Positions 1 to 11,691 of a DNA stretch of 64,000 nt are shown piece after piece. This DNA comes from Ptiloglossa arizonensis (Eukaryota > Arthropoda > Insecta > Hymenoptera > Colletidae). Position numbers and translations under genes: made by a program. Numbering within the stretch: position 1 is the stretch's first letter; each line of letters opens with the position of its first letter. Where the stretch lies: contig NW_027478535.1 of NCBI RefSeq assembly GCF_051014685.1, positions 620,001-684,000 on the forward strand, given 5' to 3'. Under the pieces are notes generated by a model that saw only the letters and a program-made list of their open reading frames with translations, was not told where the DNA came from and did not search any database.

Positions 1-970
1 GATGGTTTCTCAACCGTTACTTAACTTCAAACTTCCATATCTCGCGAACGGATTGACGTACTCGAGATATTCCTGTTGCACCTGAAAGTAGAAACTCGCC
101 CGATTACAGTGGTGTGTGTACTTTTCCCCTCGGCCATTCCAGTTATTGGTTTCGAGTGTCAGACTTGCGAAAATTTTGATGGTTTCTCAACCATTCCTTA
201 ACTTCAAACTCCTATATCTCGCGATCGGATTGACGAACTCGAGAAATTCCTGTTGCATATGAAAGCAGATACTCGCCCGATTACAATCGTCTCTGTATTT
301 TTGCCCTAGGCAATAGTAGTTATTGGTTTCGAGTATCAGATTTGCGAAAATTTTGATGGTTTCTCAACCATTCCTTAGCTTCAAATTCCCATATCTGGCG
401 AACGGATTGACGAACTCGAGATATTCCTGTTGCATCTGAATGTTGAAACTCGTCCGATTACAATGGTGTGTGTACTTTTCCCCTAGGCCATTCCAGTAAT
501 TGGTTTCGAGTATCATACTTGCGAAAGTTTTGATGGTTTCTCAACCATTCCTTAACTTCAAACTCCCATATCTCGCGAACGGATTGACGAACTCGAGATA
601 TTCCTGTTGCATCTGAAAGCAGAAACTCGCCCGATTACAACGGTATGTGTATTTCTGCCCTAGGCAATAGTAGTTATTGGTTTCTAGTATCAGACTTGCG
701 AAAATTTTGATGGTTTCTCAACCATTCCTTAATTTCTAACTCCCATATCTCGCGAACGGATTGACGAACTCGAGATATTCCTGTTGCACCTGAAAGTAGA
801 AACTCGCCCGATTACAGTGGTGTGTGTACTTTTCCCCTCGGCCATTCCAGTTATTGGTTTCGAGTGTCAGACTTGCGAAAATTTTGATGGTTTCTCAACC
901 ATTCCTTAACTTCAAACTCCTATATCTCGCGATCGGATTGACGAACTCGAGATATTCCTGTTGCATCTGA
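1..970 (-). repeat. 4-monomer (708-bp) duplication inside the inverted arm
   Basis: The stretch starting CTCGAGATATTCCTG at 61, with private variants CCCCTCGGCC and TTCGAGTGTCAG, recurs at 769, 708 bases later (4 x 177). The similarity continues into the GCGATCGG monomer at about 215 and 923. So the inverted arm also shows higher-order duplication, with a spacing not seen as the main one in the plus arm. Confidence 0.75.
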
Positions 971-1468
971 AAGCAGATACGCGCCCGATTACAATGTCAT
1001 TGTATTTTTGCCCTAGGCAATAGTTGTTATTGGTTTCGAGTATCAGACTTGCGAAAGTTTTGATGGTTTCTCAACCATTCCTTAACTTCAAACTCCCATT
1101 TCTCGCGAACGGATTGACGAACTCGAGAAATTCCTGTTGCATCTGAAAGCAGATACTCGCCCGATTAGAATGTTGTGTGTATTTTTCCCCTAGGCCATAG
1201 TAGTTATGGTTTCGAGTATCAGACTTTCGAAAATTTTGATGGTTTCTCAACCATTCCTTAACTTCAAACTCCCATATCTCGCGAACGGATTGACGAACTC
1301 GAGAAATTCCTGTTGCATCTGAAAGCAGATACTCGCCCGATTACAATGGTGTGTGTATTTTTCCCCTAGGCCATAGTTGTTATTGGTTTCTAGTATCAGA
1401 CTTGCGAACATTCTGATGGTTTCTCAACCATTCCTTAACTTCAAACTCCCATATCCCGCGAACGGATT
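1..1468 (-). repeat. 177-bp satellite array, inverted arm
   Basis: About 8.3 tandem monomers of the 177-bp family, read on the minus strand. The plus strand shows the reverse complement of the unit that fills the rest of the window (TTTCTCAACCATTCCTTAAC, then CATATCTCGCGAACGGATTG, recurring about every 177 bases). Some monomers carry GCGATCGG in place of GCGAACGG (near 215 and 923), which on the other strand corresponds to the GATCGCGAG variant also seen in the plus arm at 15686 and 24354. The arm runs off the left edge of the window. No gene or foreign insertion is visible in it. Confidence 0.97.
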
Positions 1469-1474
1469 CACAGA
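1464..1474. other. Orientation-switch junction (array inversion breakpoint)
   Basis: Minus-orientation monomers run to the T at 1468 (GCGAACGGATT). The next bases, CACAGACCGTTG from 1469, belong to a plus-orientation monomer. The minus unit would have continued with G at 1469, and the plus unit would have had A at 1468, so the join has no microhomology and no added bases. The two sides are cut at different points of the monomer, so this is not a simple hairpin tip. A true inversion, a head-to-head array boundary and an assembly join all remain possible. Confidence 0.88.
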
Positions 1475-1488
1475 CCGTTGTAATCGGG
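1474..1488 (+). promoter_or_regulatory. CENP-B-box-like segment (first plus-arm copy of a recurring motif)
   Basis: ACCGTTGTAATCGGG. Aligned to the core of the mammalian CENP-B box (TTCG, four free bases, A, two free bases, CGGG), seven of the nine fixed positions agree; the two leading T positions are A and C. TTG in the first free stretch also agrees with the human consensus. The segment recurs once per monomer. In a large class of monomers CCGTTG reads CCATTG, which loses a core G. By chance alone a 7-of-9 match somewhere in a 177-bp unit is not rare (roughly 0.5 expected over both strands), so binding is only a hypothesis. Confidence 0.3.
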
Positions 1489-1746
1489 CGAGTATCTGCT
1501 TTCAGATGCAACAGGAATTTCTCGAGTTAATCAATCCGTTCGCGAGAAATGGGAGTTTAAAGTTAAGGAATGGTTGAGAAACAATCAAAATTTTCGCAAG
1601 TCTGATACTCGAAACCTATAACTGGAATGGCCTAGGGGAAAAGTACACACACCGTTGTGATCGGGCGAGTTTCTGCTTTCAGATGCAACAGGAATTTCTC
1701 GATTTCGTCAATCCGTTCGCGAGATATGGGAGTTTGAAGTTAAGGA

Positions 1747-1762
1747 ATGGTTGAGAAACCAT
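1747..1762. repeat. Short dyad in the monomer (ATGGTT-GAGA-AACCAT)
   Basis: Perfect 6-bp inverted repeat around a 4-base GAGA centre, present in most monomers of both arms. In TTTAGAAACC variants the arms grow to seven bases (ATGGTTT-AG-AAACCAT). GAGAGTCC variants (for example near 2103 and 2280) and GCGAATCC variants disturb it. It can form a small hairpin or serve as a symmetric protein site; the sequence does not say which. Confidence 0.7.
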
Positions 1763-3545
1763 CAAAGTTTTCGCAAGTCTGATACGCGAAACCAATAACT
1801 ACTATTGCCTAGGGCAAAAATACACATACCGTTGTAATCGGGCGAGTTTCTGCTTTCATATGCAACAGGAATTTCTCGAGTTCGTCAATCTGTCCGCGAG
1901 GAATGGGAGTTTAAAGTTAAGGAATGGTTGCGAAACCATCAAAATTTTTGCAATTCTGATACTCGAAACCTATAACAGGAATGGCAAAGGGGAAAAGTAC
2001 GCACACCATTGTAATCGGGAGAGTCTCTACTTTCAGATGCAACAGGAATTTCGAGAGTTCGTCAATCCGTTCGCGAGATATGGGAGTTAGAAATTAAGGA
2101 ATGGTTGAGAGTCCATCAAAATTTTCGCAAGTCTGATACTCGAAGCCAATAACTAGAATGTCCTACGGGAAAAATACAAAGACCGTTGTAATCAGGCGAG
2201 TATCTGCTTTCAGATGCAACAGGAATTTCTCGAGTTCCTCAATCCGTTCGCGAGATATGGGAGTTAGAAATTAAGGAATGGTTGAGAGTCCATCAAAATT
2301 TTCGCCAGACTGATACTCGAAGCCCATAACTAGAATGTCCTAGGGGAAAAATACAATGACCGTTGTAATCGGGCGAGTATCTGCTTTCAGATGCAACAGG
2401 AATTTCTCGAGTTCGTCAAACCGTTCGCGAGATATGGGAGTTTGAAGTTAAGGAAAGGTTGAGAAACGATCAAAATTTTCGCAAGTCTGATACTCGAAAC
2501 CAATAACCGGAATGGCCTAGGGGAAAGGTACACACACCATTGTAATCGGGCTAGTTTCTACATTCAGATGCAACAGGAATATCTCGAGTTCGTCAATCCG
2601 TTCGCCAGATATGGGAATTTGAAGCTAAGGAATGGTTGAGAAACCATCAAAATTTTCGCAAGTCTGATACTCGAAACCAATAACTGGAATGGCCTACGGG
2701 AAAAGTAAGCACACCATTGTAATCGGGCGAGTTTCTACATTCAGATGCAACAGGAATTTCTCGAGTTCGTCAATCCGTTCGCGAGATATGGGAGTTTGAA
2801 GTTAAGGAATGGTTGAGAAACCATCAAAATTTTCGCAAGTTTGATACGCGAAACCAATAACTACTATTGCCTAGGGCAAAAATACACATACCGTTGTAAT
2901 CGGGCGAGTTTCTGCTTTCATATACAACAGCAATTTCTCGAGTTCGTCAATCCGTTCGCGAGATATGGAAGTTTGAAGTTAAGGAATGGTTGAGAAACCA
3001 TCAAAATTTTCGCAAGTCTGATACTCGAAACCAATAACTGGAATGGCTTAGGGGAAAAGTACGCACACCATTGTAATCGGGCGAGTTTCTACATTCAGAT
3101 GCAACAGGAATATTTCGAGTTCGTCAATCCGTTCGCCAGATATGGGAATTTGAAGCTAAGGAATGGTTGAGAAACCATCAAAATTTTCGCAAGTCTGATA
3201 CGCGAAACCAATAACTACTATGGCCTAGGGCCAAAATACACACACCGTTGTGATCGGGCGAGTTTCTGCTTTCAGATGCAACAGGAATTTCTCGAGTTGG
3301 TCAATCCGTTCGTCAGATATGGGAATTTGAAGCTAAGGAATGGTTGACAAACCATCAAAATTTTCGAAAGTCAGATACTCGAAACCAATAACTACTGTGG
3401 CCTGCGGGAAAAATACAGAGACCGTTGTAATCGGGCGAGTATCTGCTTTCAGATGCAACAGGAATTTCTCGAGTTCGTCAATCCGTTCGCGAGATATGGG
3501 AGTTTGAAGTTAAGGAATGGTTGAGAAACCATCAATACCTTCGCA

Positions 3546-3897
3546 AGTCTGATACTCGAAACCAATAACTGGAATGGCCTAGGGGAAAAGTACGCACACC
3601 ATTGTAATCGGGCGAGTTTCTGCTTTCAGATGCAACAGGAATTTCTCGAGTTAGTCAATCCGTTCGCGAGAAATGGGAGTTTAAAGTTAAGGAATGGTTT
3701 AGAAACCATCAAAATTTCGCGAGTCTGATACTCGAAACCAATAACTGGAATGGCCTAGGGGAAAAGTACGCACACCATTGTAATCGGGCGAGTTTCTGCT
3801 TTCAGATGCAACAGGAATTTCTCGAGTTAGTCAATCCGTTCGCGAGAAATGGGAGTTTAAAGTTAAGGAATGGTTTAGAAACCATCAAAATTTCGCG
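3546..3897 (+). repeat. Twin 176-bp monomers (recent single-unit duplication)
   Basis: Copies at 3546-3721 and 3722-3897 look identical and both carry the same one-base deletion (AAAATTTCGCG instead of AAAATTTTCGCG), giving a 176-bp unit. Both also share GTTTAGAAACC and GAGTTAGTC. A shared private indel in neighbours points to a recent one-monomer tandem duplication. Confidence 0.85.
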
Positions 3898-4712
3898 AGT
3901 CTGATACTCGAAACCAATAACTGGAATGGCCTAGGGGAAAAGTACACACACCGTTGTGATCGGGCGAGTTTCTGCTTTCAGATGCAACAGGAATTTCTCA
4001 AGTTCGTCAATCCGTTCGCGAGATATGGGAGTTTGAAATTAAGGAATGGTTGAGAAACCATCAAAATTTTCGAATGTCAGATACTCGAAACCAATAACTA
4101 CTGTGGCCTGCGGGAAAAATACACAGACCGTTGTAATCGGGCGAGTTTCTGCATTCATATGCAACAGGAATTTCTCGAGTTCGTCAATCCGTTCGCGAGA
4201 TATGGAAGTTTGAAGTTAAGGAATGGTTGAGAGACCATCAAAATTTTCGCAAGTCTGATACTCGAAACCAATAACTGGAATGGCCTAGGGGAAATGTACA
4301 CACACCGTTGTGATCGGGCGAGTTTCTGTTTGCAGATGCAACAGGAATTTCTCGAGTTGGTCAATCCGTTCGCCAGATATGGGAATTTGAAGCTAAGGAA
4401 TGGTTGACAAACCATCAAAATTTTCGCAAGTCTGATACGCGAAACCAATAACTACTATTGCCTAGGGCAAAAATACACATACCGTTGTAATCGGGCGAGT
4501 TTCTGCTTTCATATGCAACAGGAATTTCTCGAGCTCGTCAATCTGTTCGCGAGAAATGGGAGTTTAAAGTTAAGGAATGGTTGCGAAACCATCAAAATTT
4601 TTGCAATTCTGATACTCGAAACCTATAACTGGATTGGCAAAGGGGAAAAGTACGCACACCATTGTAATCGGGAGAGTCTCTACTTTCAGATGCAACAGGA
4701 ATTTCTCGAGTT
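3898..4712 (+). repeat. Segmental block A1 (partner at 6551-7365, spacing 2653)
   Basis: An 815-bp block found again 2653 bases later (15 monomers minus 2 bases). Private variants shared with the partner include GTTTGCAGATGC, GAGAGACCATC and GATTGGCAAAGG. The only difference I noted is CAAGTTCGTC here against CAAGTCCGTC in the partner. Confidence 0.85.
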
Positions 4713-6284
4713 CGTCAATTCGTTCGCGAGATATGGGAGTTTGAAGTTAAGGAATGGTTGAGAAACCATCAAAACTTTCGCAAGTCTGATACTCGAAACC
4801 AATAACTGCAATGGCATAGGGGAAAAGTACACACACCATTGTAATCGGGCGTGTTTCTACATTCAGATGCAACAGGAATATCTCGAGTTCGTCAATTCGT
4901 TCGCCAGATATGGGAATTTGAAGCTAAGGAATGGTTGAGAAACCATCAAAATTTTCGCAAGTCTGATACTCGAAACCAATAACTACTAGTGCCTAGGGCA
5001 AAAATACACATACCGTTGTAATCGGGCGAGTTTCTGCTTTCATATGCAACAGGAATTTCTCGAGTTCGTCAATCCGTTCGCGAGATATGGCAGTTTGAGT
5101 TTAAGGAATGGTTGAGAAACCACCAAAATCTTCGCAAAGTCTGATACTCGAAACCAATAACTACTATGGCCTAGGGCAAAAATACACATACCGTTGTGAT
5201 CGGGCGGGTTTTCCTTTCAGATGCAACAGGAATTTCTCGAGTTCGTCAATCCGTTCGCCAGATATGGGAATTTGAAGCTAAGGAATGGTTGAGAAACCAT
5301 CAAAATTTTCGCAAGTCTGATACTCGAAACCAATAACTGGAATGGCCTAGGGGAAAAGTACGCACACCATTGTAATCGGGCGAGTTTCTACATTCAGATG
5401 CAACAGGAACATCTCGAGTTTCTCAATCCGTTCGCCAGATATGGGAATTTGAAGCTAAGGAATGGTTCAGAAACCATCAAAATTTTCGCATGTCTGATAC
5501 GCGAAACCAATAACTACTATTGCCTAGGGTAAAAATACACATACCGTTGTGATCGGGCGGGTTTTCCTTTCAGATGCAACAGGAATTTCTCAAGTTCGTC
5601 AATTCGTTCGCGAGATATGGGAGTTTGAAGTTAAGGAATGCTTGAGAAACCATCAAAACTTTCGCAAGTCTGATACTCGAAACCAATAACTGCAATGGCA
5701 TAGGGGAAAAGTACACACACCATTGTAATCGGGCGTGTTTCTACATTCAGATGCAACAGGAATATCTCGAGTTCGTCAATTCGTTCGCCAGATATGGGAA
5801 TTTGAAGCTAAGGAATGATTGAGAAACCATCAAAATTTTTGCATGTCTGATACTCGAAACCAATAACTACTATTGCCTAGGGCAAAAATACACATACCGT
5901 TGTAATCGGGCGAGTTTCTGCTTTCATATGCAACAGGAATTTCTCGAGTTCGCCAATCCGTTCGCGAGATATGGAAGTTTGAGGTTAAGGAATGGTTGAG
6001 AAACCATCAAAATCTTCGCAAGTCTGATACTCGAAACCAATAACTACTATGGCCTAGGGCAAAAATACACATACCGTTGTGATCGGGCGGGTTTTCCTTT
6101 CAGATGCAACAGGAATTTCTCGAGTTCGTCAATCCGTTCGCCAGATATGGGAATTTGAAGCTAAGGAATGGTTGAGAAACCATCAAAGTTTTCGCAAGTC
6201 TGATACTCGAAACCAGTAACTGGAATGGCCTAGGGGATTACTACGCACACCATTGTAATCGGGCGAGTTTCTACATTCAGATGC
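4709..6284 (+). repeat. 5-monomer duplication, spacing 884
   Basis: The stretch from about 4709 to 5400 recurs at about 5593 to 6284. AAAACTTTCG starts at 4771 and 5655, 884 bases apart (5 x 177 minus 1). Both copies carry the GCAATGGCATAGG monomer followed by a GGGCGTGTTTC monomer. The copies have drifted more than the longer blocks: AGGGGATTACTACG occurs only in the second. Confidence 0.7.
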
Positions 6285-6550
6285 AACAGGAATATCTCGA
6301 GTTCGTCAATCCGTTCGCCAGATATGGGAATTTGAAGCTAAGGAATAGTTGAGAAACCATTAAAATTTTCGCAAGTCTGATACGCGAAACCAATAACTAC
6401 TATTGCCTAGGGCAAAAATACACATACCGTTGTAATCGGGCGAGTTTATGCTTTCAGATGCAACAAGAATTTCTCGAGTTCGTCTATCCGTTCGCGAGAT
6501 ATCGGAGTTAGAATTTAAGGAATGGTTGAGAAACCATCAAAATTTTCGCA

Positions 6551-7365
6551 AGTCTGATACTCGAAACCAATAACTGGAATGGCCTAGGGGAAAAGTACAC
6601 ACACCGTTGTGATCGGGCGAGTTTCTGCTTTCAGATGCAACAGGAATTTCTCAAGTCCGTCAATCCGTTCGCGAGATATGGGAGTTTGAAATTAAGGAAT
6701 GGTTGAGAAACCATCAAAATTTTCGAATGTCAGATACTCGAAACCAATAACTACTGTGGCCTGCGGGAAAAATACACAGACCGTTGTAATCGGGCGAGTT
6801 TCTGCATTCATATGCAACAGGAATTTCTCGAGTTCGTCAATCCGTTCGCGAGATATGGAAGTTTGAAGTTAAGGAATGGTTGAGAGACCATCAAAATTTT
6901 CGCAAGTCTGATACTCGAAACCAATAACTGGAATGGCCTAGGGGAAATGTACACACACCGTTGTGATCGGGCGAGTTTCTGTTTGCAGATGCAACAGGAA
7001 TTTCTCGAGTTGGTCAATCCGTTCGCCAGATATGGGAATTTGAAGCTAAGGAATGGTTGACAAACCATCAAAATTTTCGCAAGTCTGATACGCGAAACCA
7101 ATAACTACTATTGCCTAGGGCAAAAATACACATACCGTTGTAATCGGGCGAGTTTCTGCTTTCATATGCAACAGGAATTTCTCGAGCTCGTCAATCTGTT
7201 CGCGAGAAATGGGAGTTTAAAGTTAAGGAATGGTTGCGAAACCATCAAAATTTTTGCAATTCTGATACTCGAAACCTATAACTGGATTGGCAAAGGGGAA
7301 AAGTACGCACACCATTGTAATCGGGAGAGTCTCTACTTTCAGATGCAACAGGAATTTCTCGAGTT
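6551..7365 (+). repeat. Segmental block A2 (partner at 3898-4712)
   Basis: Second copy of the 815-bp block. It ends where the partner reads GAGTTCGTCAATTCG and this copy reads GAGTTGGGAAATCCG. The odd GTTGGGAAATCC, where all other monomers have GTC or similar, lies right at the block edge. Confidence 0.85.
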
Positions 7366-7369
7366 GGGA

Positions 7370-10300
7370 AATCCGTTCGCCAGATATGGGAATTTGAAGC
7401 TAAGGAAAGGTTGACAAACCATCAAAATTTTCGCAAGTCTGATACGCGAAACCAATAACTGCTATTGCCTAGGGCAAAAATACACATACCGTTGTAATCG
7501 GGCGAGTTTCTGCTTTCATATGCAACAGGAATTTCTCGAGTTGGTCAATCTGTTCGCGAGAAATGGGAGTTTAAAGTTAAGGAATGGTTGCGAAACCATC
7601 AAAATTTTTGCAATTCTGATACTCGAAACCTATAACTGGAATGGCAAAAGGGAAAAGTACGCACACCATTGTAATCGGGAGAGTCTCTACTTTCAGATGC
7701 AACAGGAATTTCTCGAGTTCGTCAATCCGTTCGCGAGATATGGGAGTTAGAAATTAAGGAATGATTGAGAAACCGTCAAAATTTTCGCAAGTCTGATACT
7801 CGAAGCAAATAACTGGAATGGCCTAGGGGAAAAGTACGCACACCATTGCAATCGAGAGAGTTTCTGCTTTCAGATGCAACAGGAATTTCTCGAGTTAGTC
7901 AATCCGTTCGCGAGAAATTCGAGTTTAAAGTTAAGGAATGGTTGCGAGTCCATCAAAATTTTCGCAAGTCTGATACTCGAAACCAATGACTAGAATGTCC
8001 TAGGGGAAAAATACAGAGACCGTTGTAATCGGGCGAGTTTCTACTTTCAGATGCAAAAGGAATTTCTCGAGTTCGTCAATCCGTTCGCGAGATATGGGAG
8101 TTTGAAGATAAGGAATGGTTGAGAAACCATCAAAATTTTCGAAAGTCAGATACTCGAAACCAATAACTACTGTGGCCTGCGGGAAAAATACACAGACCGT
8201 TGTAATCGGGCGAGTTTCTGCTTTCATATGCAACAGGAATTTCTCGAGTTCGTCAATCCGTTCGCGAGATATGGGAGTTTGAAGTTAAGGAATGGTTGAG
8301 AAACCATCAAATCTTTCGCAAGTCTGATACTCGAAACCAATAACTGCAATGGCATAGGGGAAAAGTACACACACCTTTGTAATCGGGCGTGTTTCTACAT
8401 TCAGATGCAACAGGAATATCTCGAGTTCGTCAATTCGTTCGCCAGATATGGGAATTTGAAGCTAAGGAATGTTTGAGAAACCATCAAAATCTTCGCAAAG
8501 TCTGATACTCGAAACCAATAACTACTATGGCCGAGGGCAAAAATACACATACCGTTGTGATCGGGCGGGTTTTCCTTTCAGATGCAACAGGAATTTCTCG
8601 AGTTCGTCAATCCGTTCGCCAGATATGGGAATTTGAAGCTAAGGAATGGTTGAGAAACCATCAAAATTTTCGCAAGTCTGATACTCGAAACCAATAACTG
8701 GAATGGCCTAGGGGAAAAGTACGCACACCTTTGTAATCGGGCGAGTTTCTACATTCAGATGCAACGGGAACATCTCGAGTTTCTCAATCCGTTCGCCAGA
8801 TATGGGAATTTGAAGCTAAGGAATGGTTGAGAAACCATCAAAATTTTCGCAAGTCTGATACTCGAAACCAATAACTGGAATGGCCTAGGGGAAAAGTACG
8901 CACACCATTGTAATCGGGCGAGTTTCTACATTCACATGCAACAGGAACATCTCGAGTTTCTCAATCCGTTCGCCAGATATGGGAATTTGAAGCTAAGGAA
9001 TGGTTGAGAAACCATCAAAATTTTCGCAAGTCTGATATTCGAAACCAATAACTACTATTGCCTAGGGCAAAATACACATACCGTTGTAATCGGGCAACTT
9101 TCTGATTTCAGATGCAACAGGGATTTCTCGAGTTCGTCAATCTGTTCGCGAGAAATGGGAGTTTAAAGTTAAGGAATGGTTGCGAATCCATCAAAATTTT
9201 TGCAATTCTGATACTCAAAGCCAATAACTAGAATGTCCTGGGCGAAAAATACACAGACCGCTGTAATCGGGAGAGTCTCTACTTTCAGATGCAACAGGAA
9301 TTTCTCGAGTTCGTCTATCCGTTCGCGAGATATGGGAGTTAGAAGTTAAGGAATGGTTGCGCGTCCATCAAAATTTTCGCAAGTCTGATACTCGAAACCA
9401 ATGACTAGAATGTCCTAGTTGAAAAATACACAGACCGTTGTAATCGGGCGAGTTTCTACTTTCAGATGCAAAAGGAATTTCTCGAGTTCGTCAATCCGTT
9501 CGCCAGATATGGGAATTTGAAGCTAAGGAATGGTTGAGAAACCATCAAAATTTTCGCAAGTCTGATACGCGAAACCAATAACTGCTATTGCCTAGGGCAA
9601 AAATACACATACCGTTGTAATCGGGCGAGTTTCTGCTTTCATATGCAACAGGAATTTCTCGAGTTGGTCAATCTGTTCGCGAGAAATGGGAGTTTAAAGT
9701 TAAGGAATGGTTGCGAAACCATCAAAATTTTTGCAATTCTGATACTCGAAACCTATAACTGGAATGGCAAAAGGGAAAAGTACGCACACCATTGTAATCG
9801 GGAGAGTCTCTACTTTCAGATGCAACAGGAATTTCTCGAGTTCGTCAATCCGTTCGCGAGATATGGGAGTTAGAAATTAAGGAATGATTGAGAAACCGTC
9901 AAAATTTTCGCAAGTCTGATACTCGAAGCAAATAACTGGAATGGCCTAGGGGAAAAGTACGCACACCATTGCAATCGAGAGAGTTTCTGCTTTCAGATGC
10001 AACAGGAATTTCTCGAGTTAGTCAATCCGTTCGCGAGAAATTCGAGTTTAAAGTTAAGGAATGGTTGCGAGTCCATCAAAATTTTCGCAAGTCTGATACT
10101 CGAAACCAATGACTAGAATGTCCTAGGGGAAAAATACAGAGACCGTTGTAATCGGGCGAGTTTCTACTTTCAGATGCAAAAGGAATTTCTCGCGTTCGTC
10201 AATCCGTTCGCGAGATATGGGAGTTTGAAGATAAGGAATGGTTGAGAAACCATCAAAATTTTCGAAAGTCAGATACTCGAAACCAATAACTACTGTGGCC

Positions 10301-11691
10301 TGCGGGAAAAATACACAGACCGTTGTAATCGGGCGAGTTTCTGCTTTCATATGCAACAGGAATTTCTCGAGTTCGTCAATCCGTTCGCGAGATATGGGAG
10401 TTTGAAGTTAAGGAATGGTTGAGAAACCATCAAATCTTTCGCAAGTCTGATACTCGAAACCAATAACTGCAATGGCATAGGGGAAAAGTACGCACACCTT
10501 TGTAATCGGGCGTGTTTCTACATTCAGATGCAACAGGAATATCTCGAGTTCGTCAATTCGTTCGCCAGATATGGGAATTTGAAGCTAAGGAATGTTTGAG
10601 AAACCATCAAAATCTTCGCAAAGTCTGATACTCGAAACCAATAACTACTATGGCCGAGGGCAAAAATACACATACCGTTGTGATCGGGCGGGTTTTCCTT
10701 TCAGATGCAACAGGAATTTCTCGAGTTCGTCAATCCGTTCGCCAGATATGGGAATTTGAAGCTAAGGAATGGTTGAGAAACCATCAAAATTTTCGCAAGT
10801 CTGATACTCGAAACCAATAACTGGAATGGCCTAGGGGAAAAGTACGCACACCTTTGTAATCGGGCGAGTTTCTACATTCAGATGCAACGGGAACATCTCG
10901 AGTTTCTCAATCCGTTCGCCAGATATGGGAATTTGAAGCTAAGGAATGGTTGAGAAACCATCAAAATTTTCGCAAGTCTGATACTCGAAACCAATAACTG
11001 GAATGGCCTAGGGGAAAAGTACGCACACCATTGTAATCGGGCGAGTTTCTACATTCACATGCAACAGGAACATCTCGAGTTTCTCAATCCGTTCGCCAGA
11101 TATGGGAATTTGAAGCTAAGGAATGGTTGAGAAACCATCAAAATTTTCGCAAGTCTGATATTCGAAACCAATAACTACTATTGCCTAGGGCAAAATACAC
11201 ATACCGTTGTAATCGGGCAACTTTCTGATTTCAGATGCAACAGGGATTTCTCGAGTTCGTCAATCTGTTCGCGAGAAATGGGAGTTTAAAGTTAAGGAAT
11301 GGTTGCGAATCCATCAAAATTTTTGCAATTCTGATACTCAAAGCCAATAACTAGAATGTCCTGGGCGAAAAATACACAGACCGCTGTAATCGGGAGAGTC
11401 TCTACTTTCAGATGCAACAGGAATTTCTCGAGTTCGTCTATCCGTTCGCGAGATATGGGAGTTAGAAGTTAAGGAATGGTTGCGCGTCCATCAAAATTTT
11501 CGCAAGTCTGATACTCGAAACCAATGACTAGAATGTCCTAGTTGAAAAATACACAGACCGTTGTAATCGGGCGAGTTTCTACTTTCAGATGCAAAAGGAA
11601 TTTCTCGAGTTCGTCAATCCGTTCGCCAGATATGGGAATTTGAAGCTAAGGAATGGTTGAGAAACCATCAAAATTTTCGCAAGTCTGATAC
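7370..11691 (+). repeat. 12-monomer tandem higher-order repeat, period 2123
   Basis: Block 7370-9568 matches 9493-11691 (2199 bp) at a spacing of 2123 bases (12 x 177 minus 1). Because the block is longer than the spacing, this is a true tandem two-copy higher-order repeat. Only a handful of differences were seen: near 7399-7414, A to C at 8070/10193, and CACACACC to CGCACACC at about 8370/10493. Shared private changes include AGTTGAAAAATACACAG, GGAACATCTCGAG and TGCAAAAGG. Confidence 0.9.

Larger units (their letters stand above)
1469..3545 (+). repeat. Proximal plus-arm monomers without a clear long duplication
   Basis: About 11.7 monomers of mixed type directly beside the orientation switch. 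I saw no long block here repeated elsewhere in the window, only short local similarity: two neighbouring monomers at about 2085 and 2262 share GAAATTAAGG and GAGAGTCCATC, 177 bp apart. No gene is visible. Confidence 0.7.

Noticed and set aside
120..170. RNA polymerase III B-box-like GGTTTCGAGT on the strand opposite to the monomer, suggesting a tRNA- or SINE-derived satellite
   Set aside because: It matches the B box only partly, there is no convincing A box at the right distance and no poly-T terminator or A-rich tail, so a SINE or tRNA origin is not supported.
1440..1500. Long perfect palindrome or hairpin at the orientation switch
   Set aside because: The two arms are cut at different monomer positions, so the bases next to the junction are not complementary. 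Only distant monomers could pair.
4155..4448. Minus-strand open reading frame of 97 codons (repeated at 6808-7101)
   Set aside because: Reverse-strand reading of two monomers. The identical second copy is explained by the 2653-bp segmental duplication, not by gene duplication.
8000..8233. Minus-strand 77-codon frame, repeated at 10123 (and a similar one at 56638)
   Set aside because: Again a periodic reading of the satellite; the pair is explained by the 2123-bp repeat.
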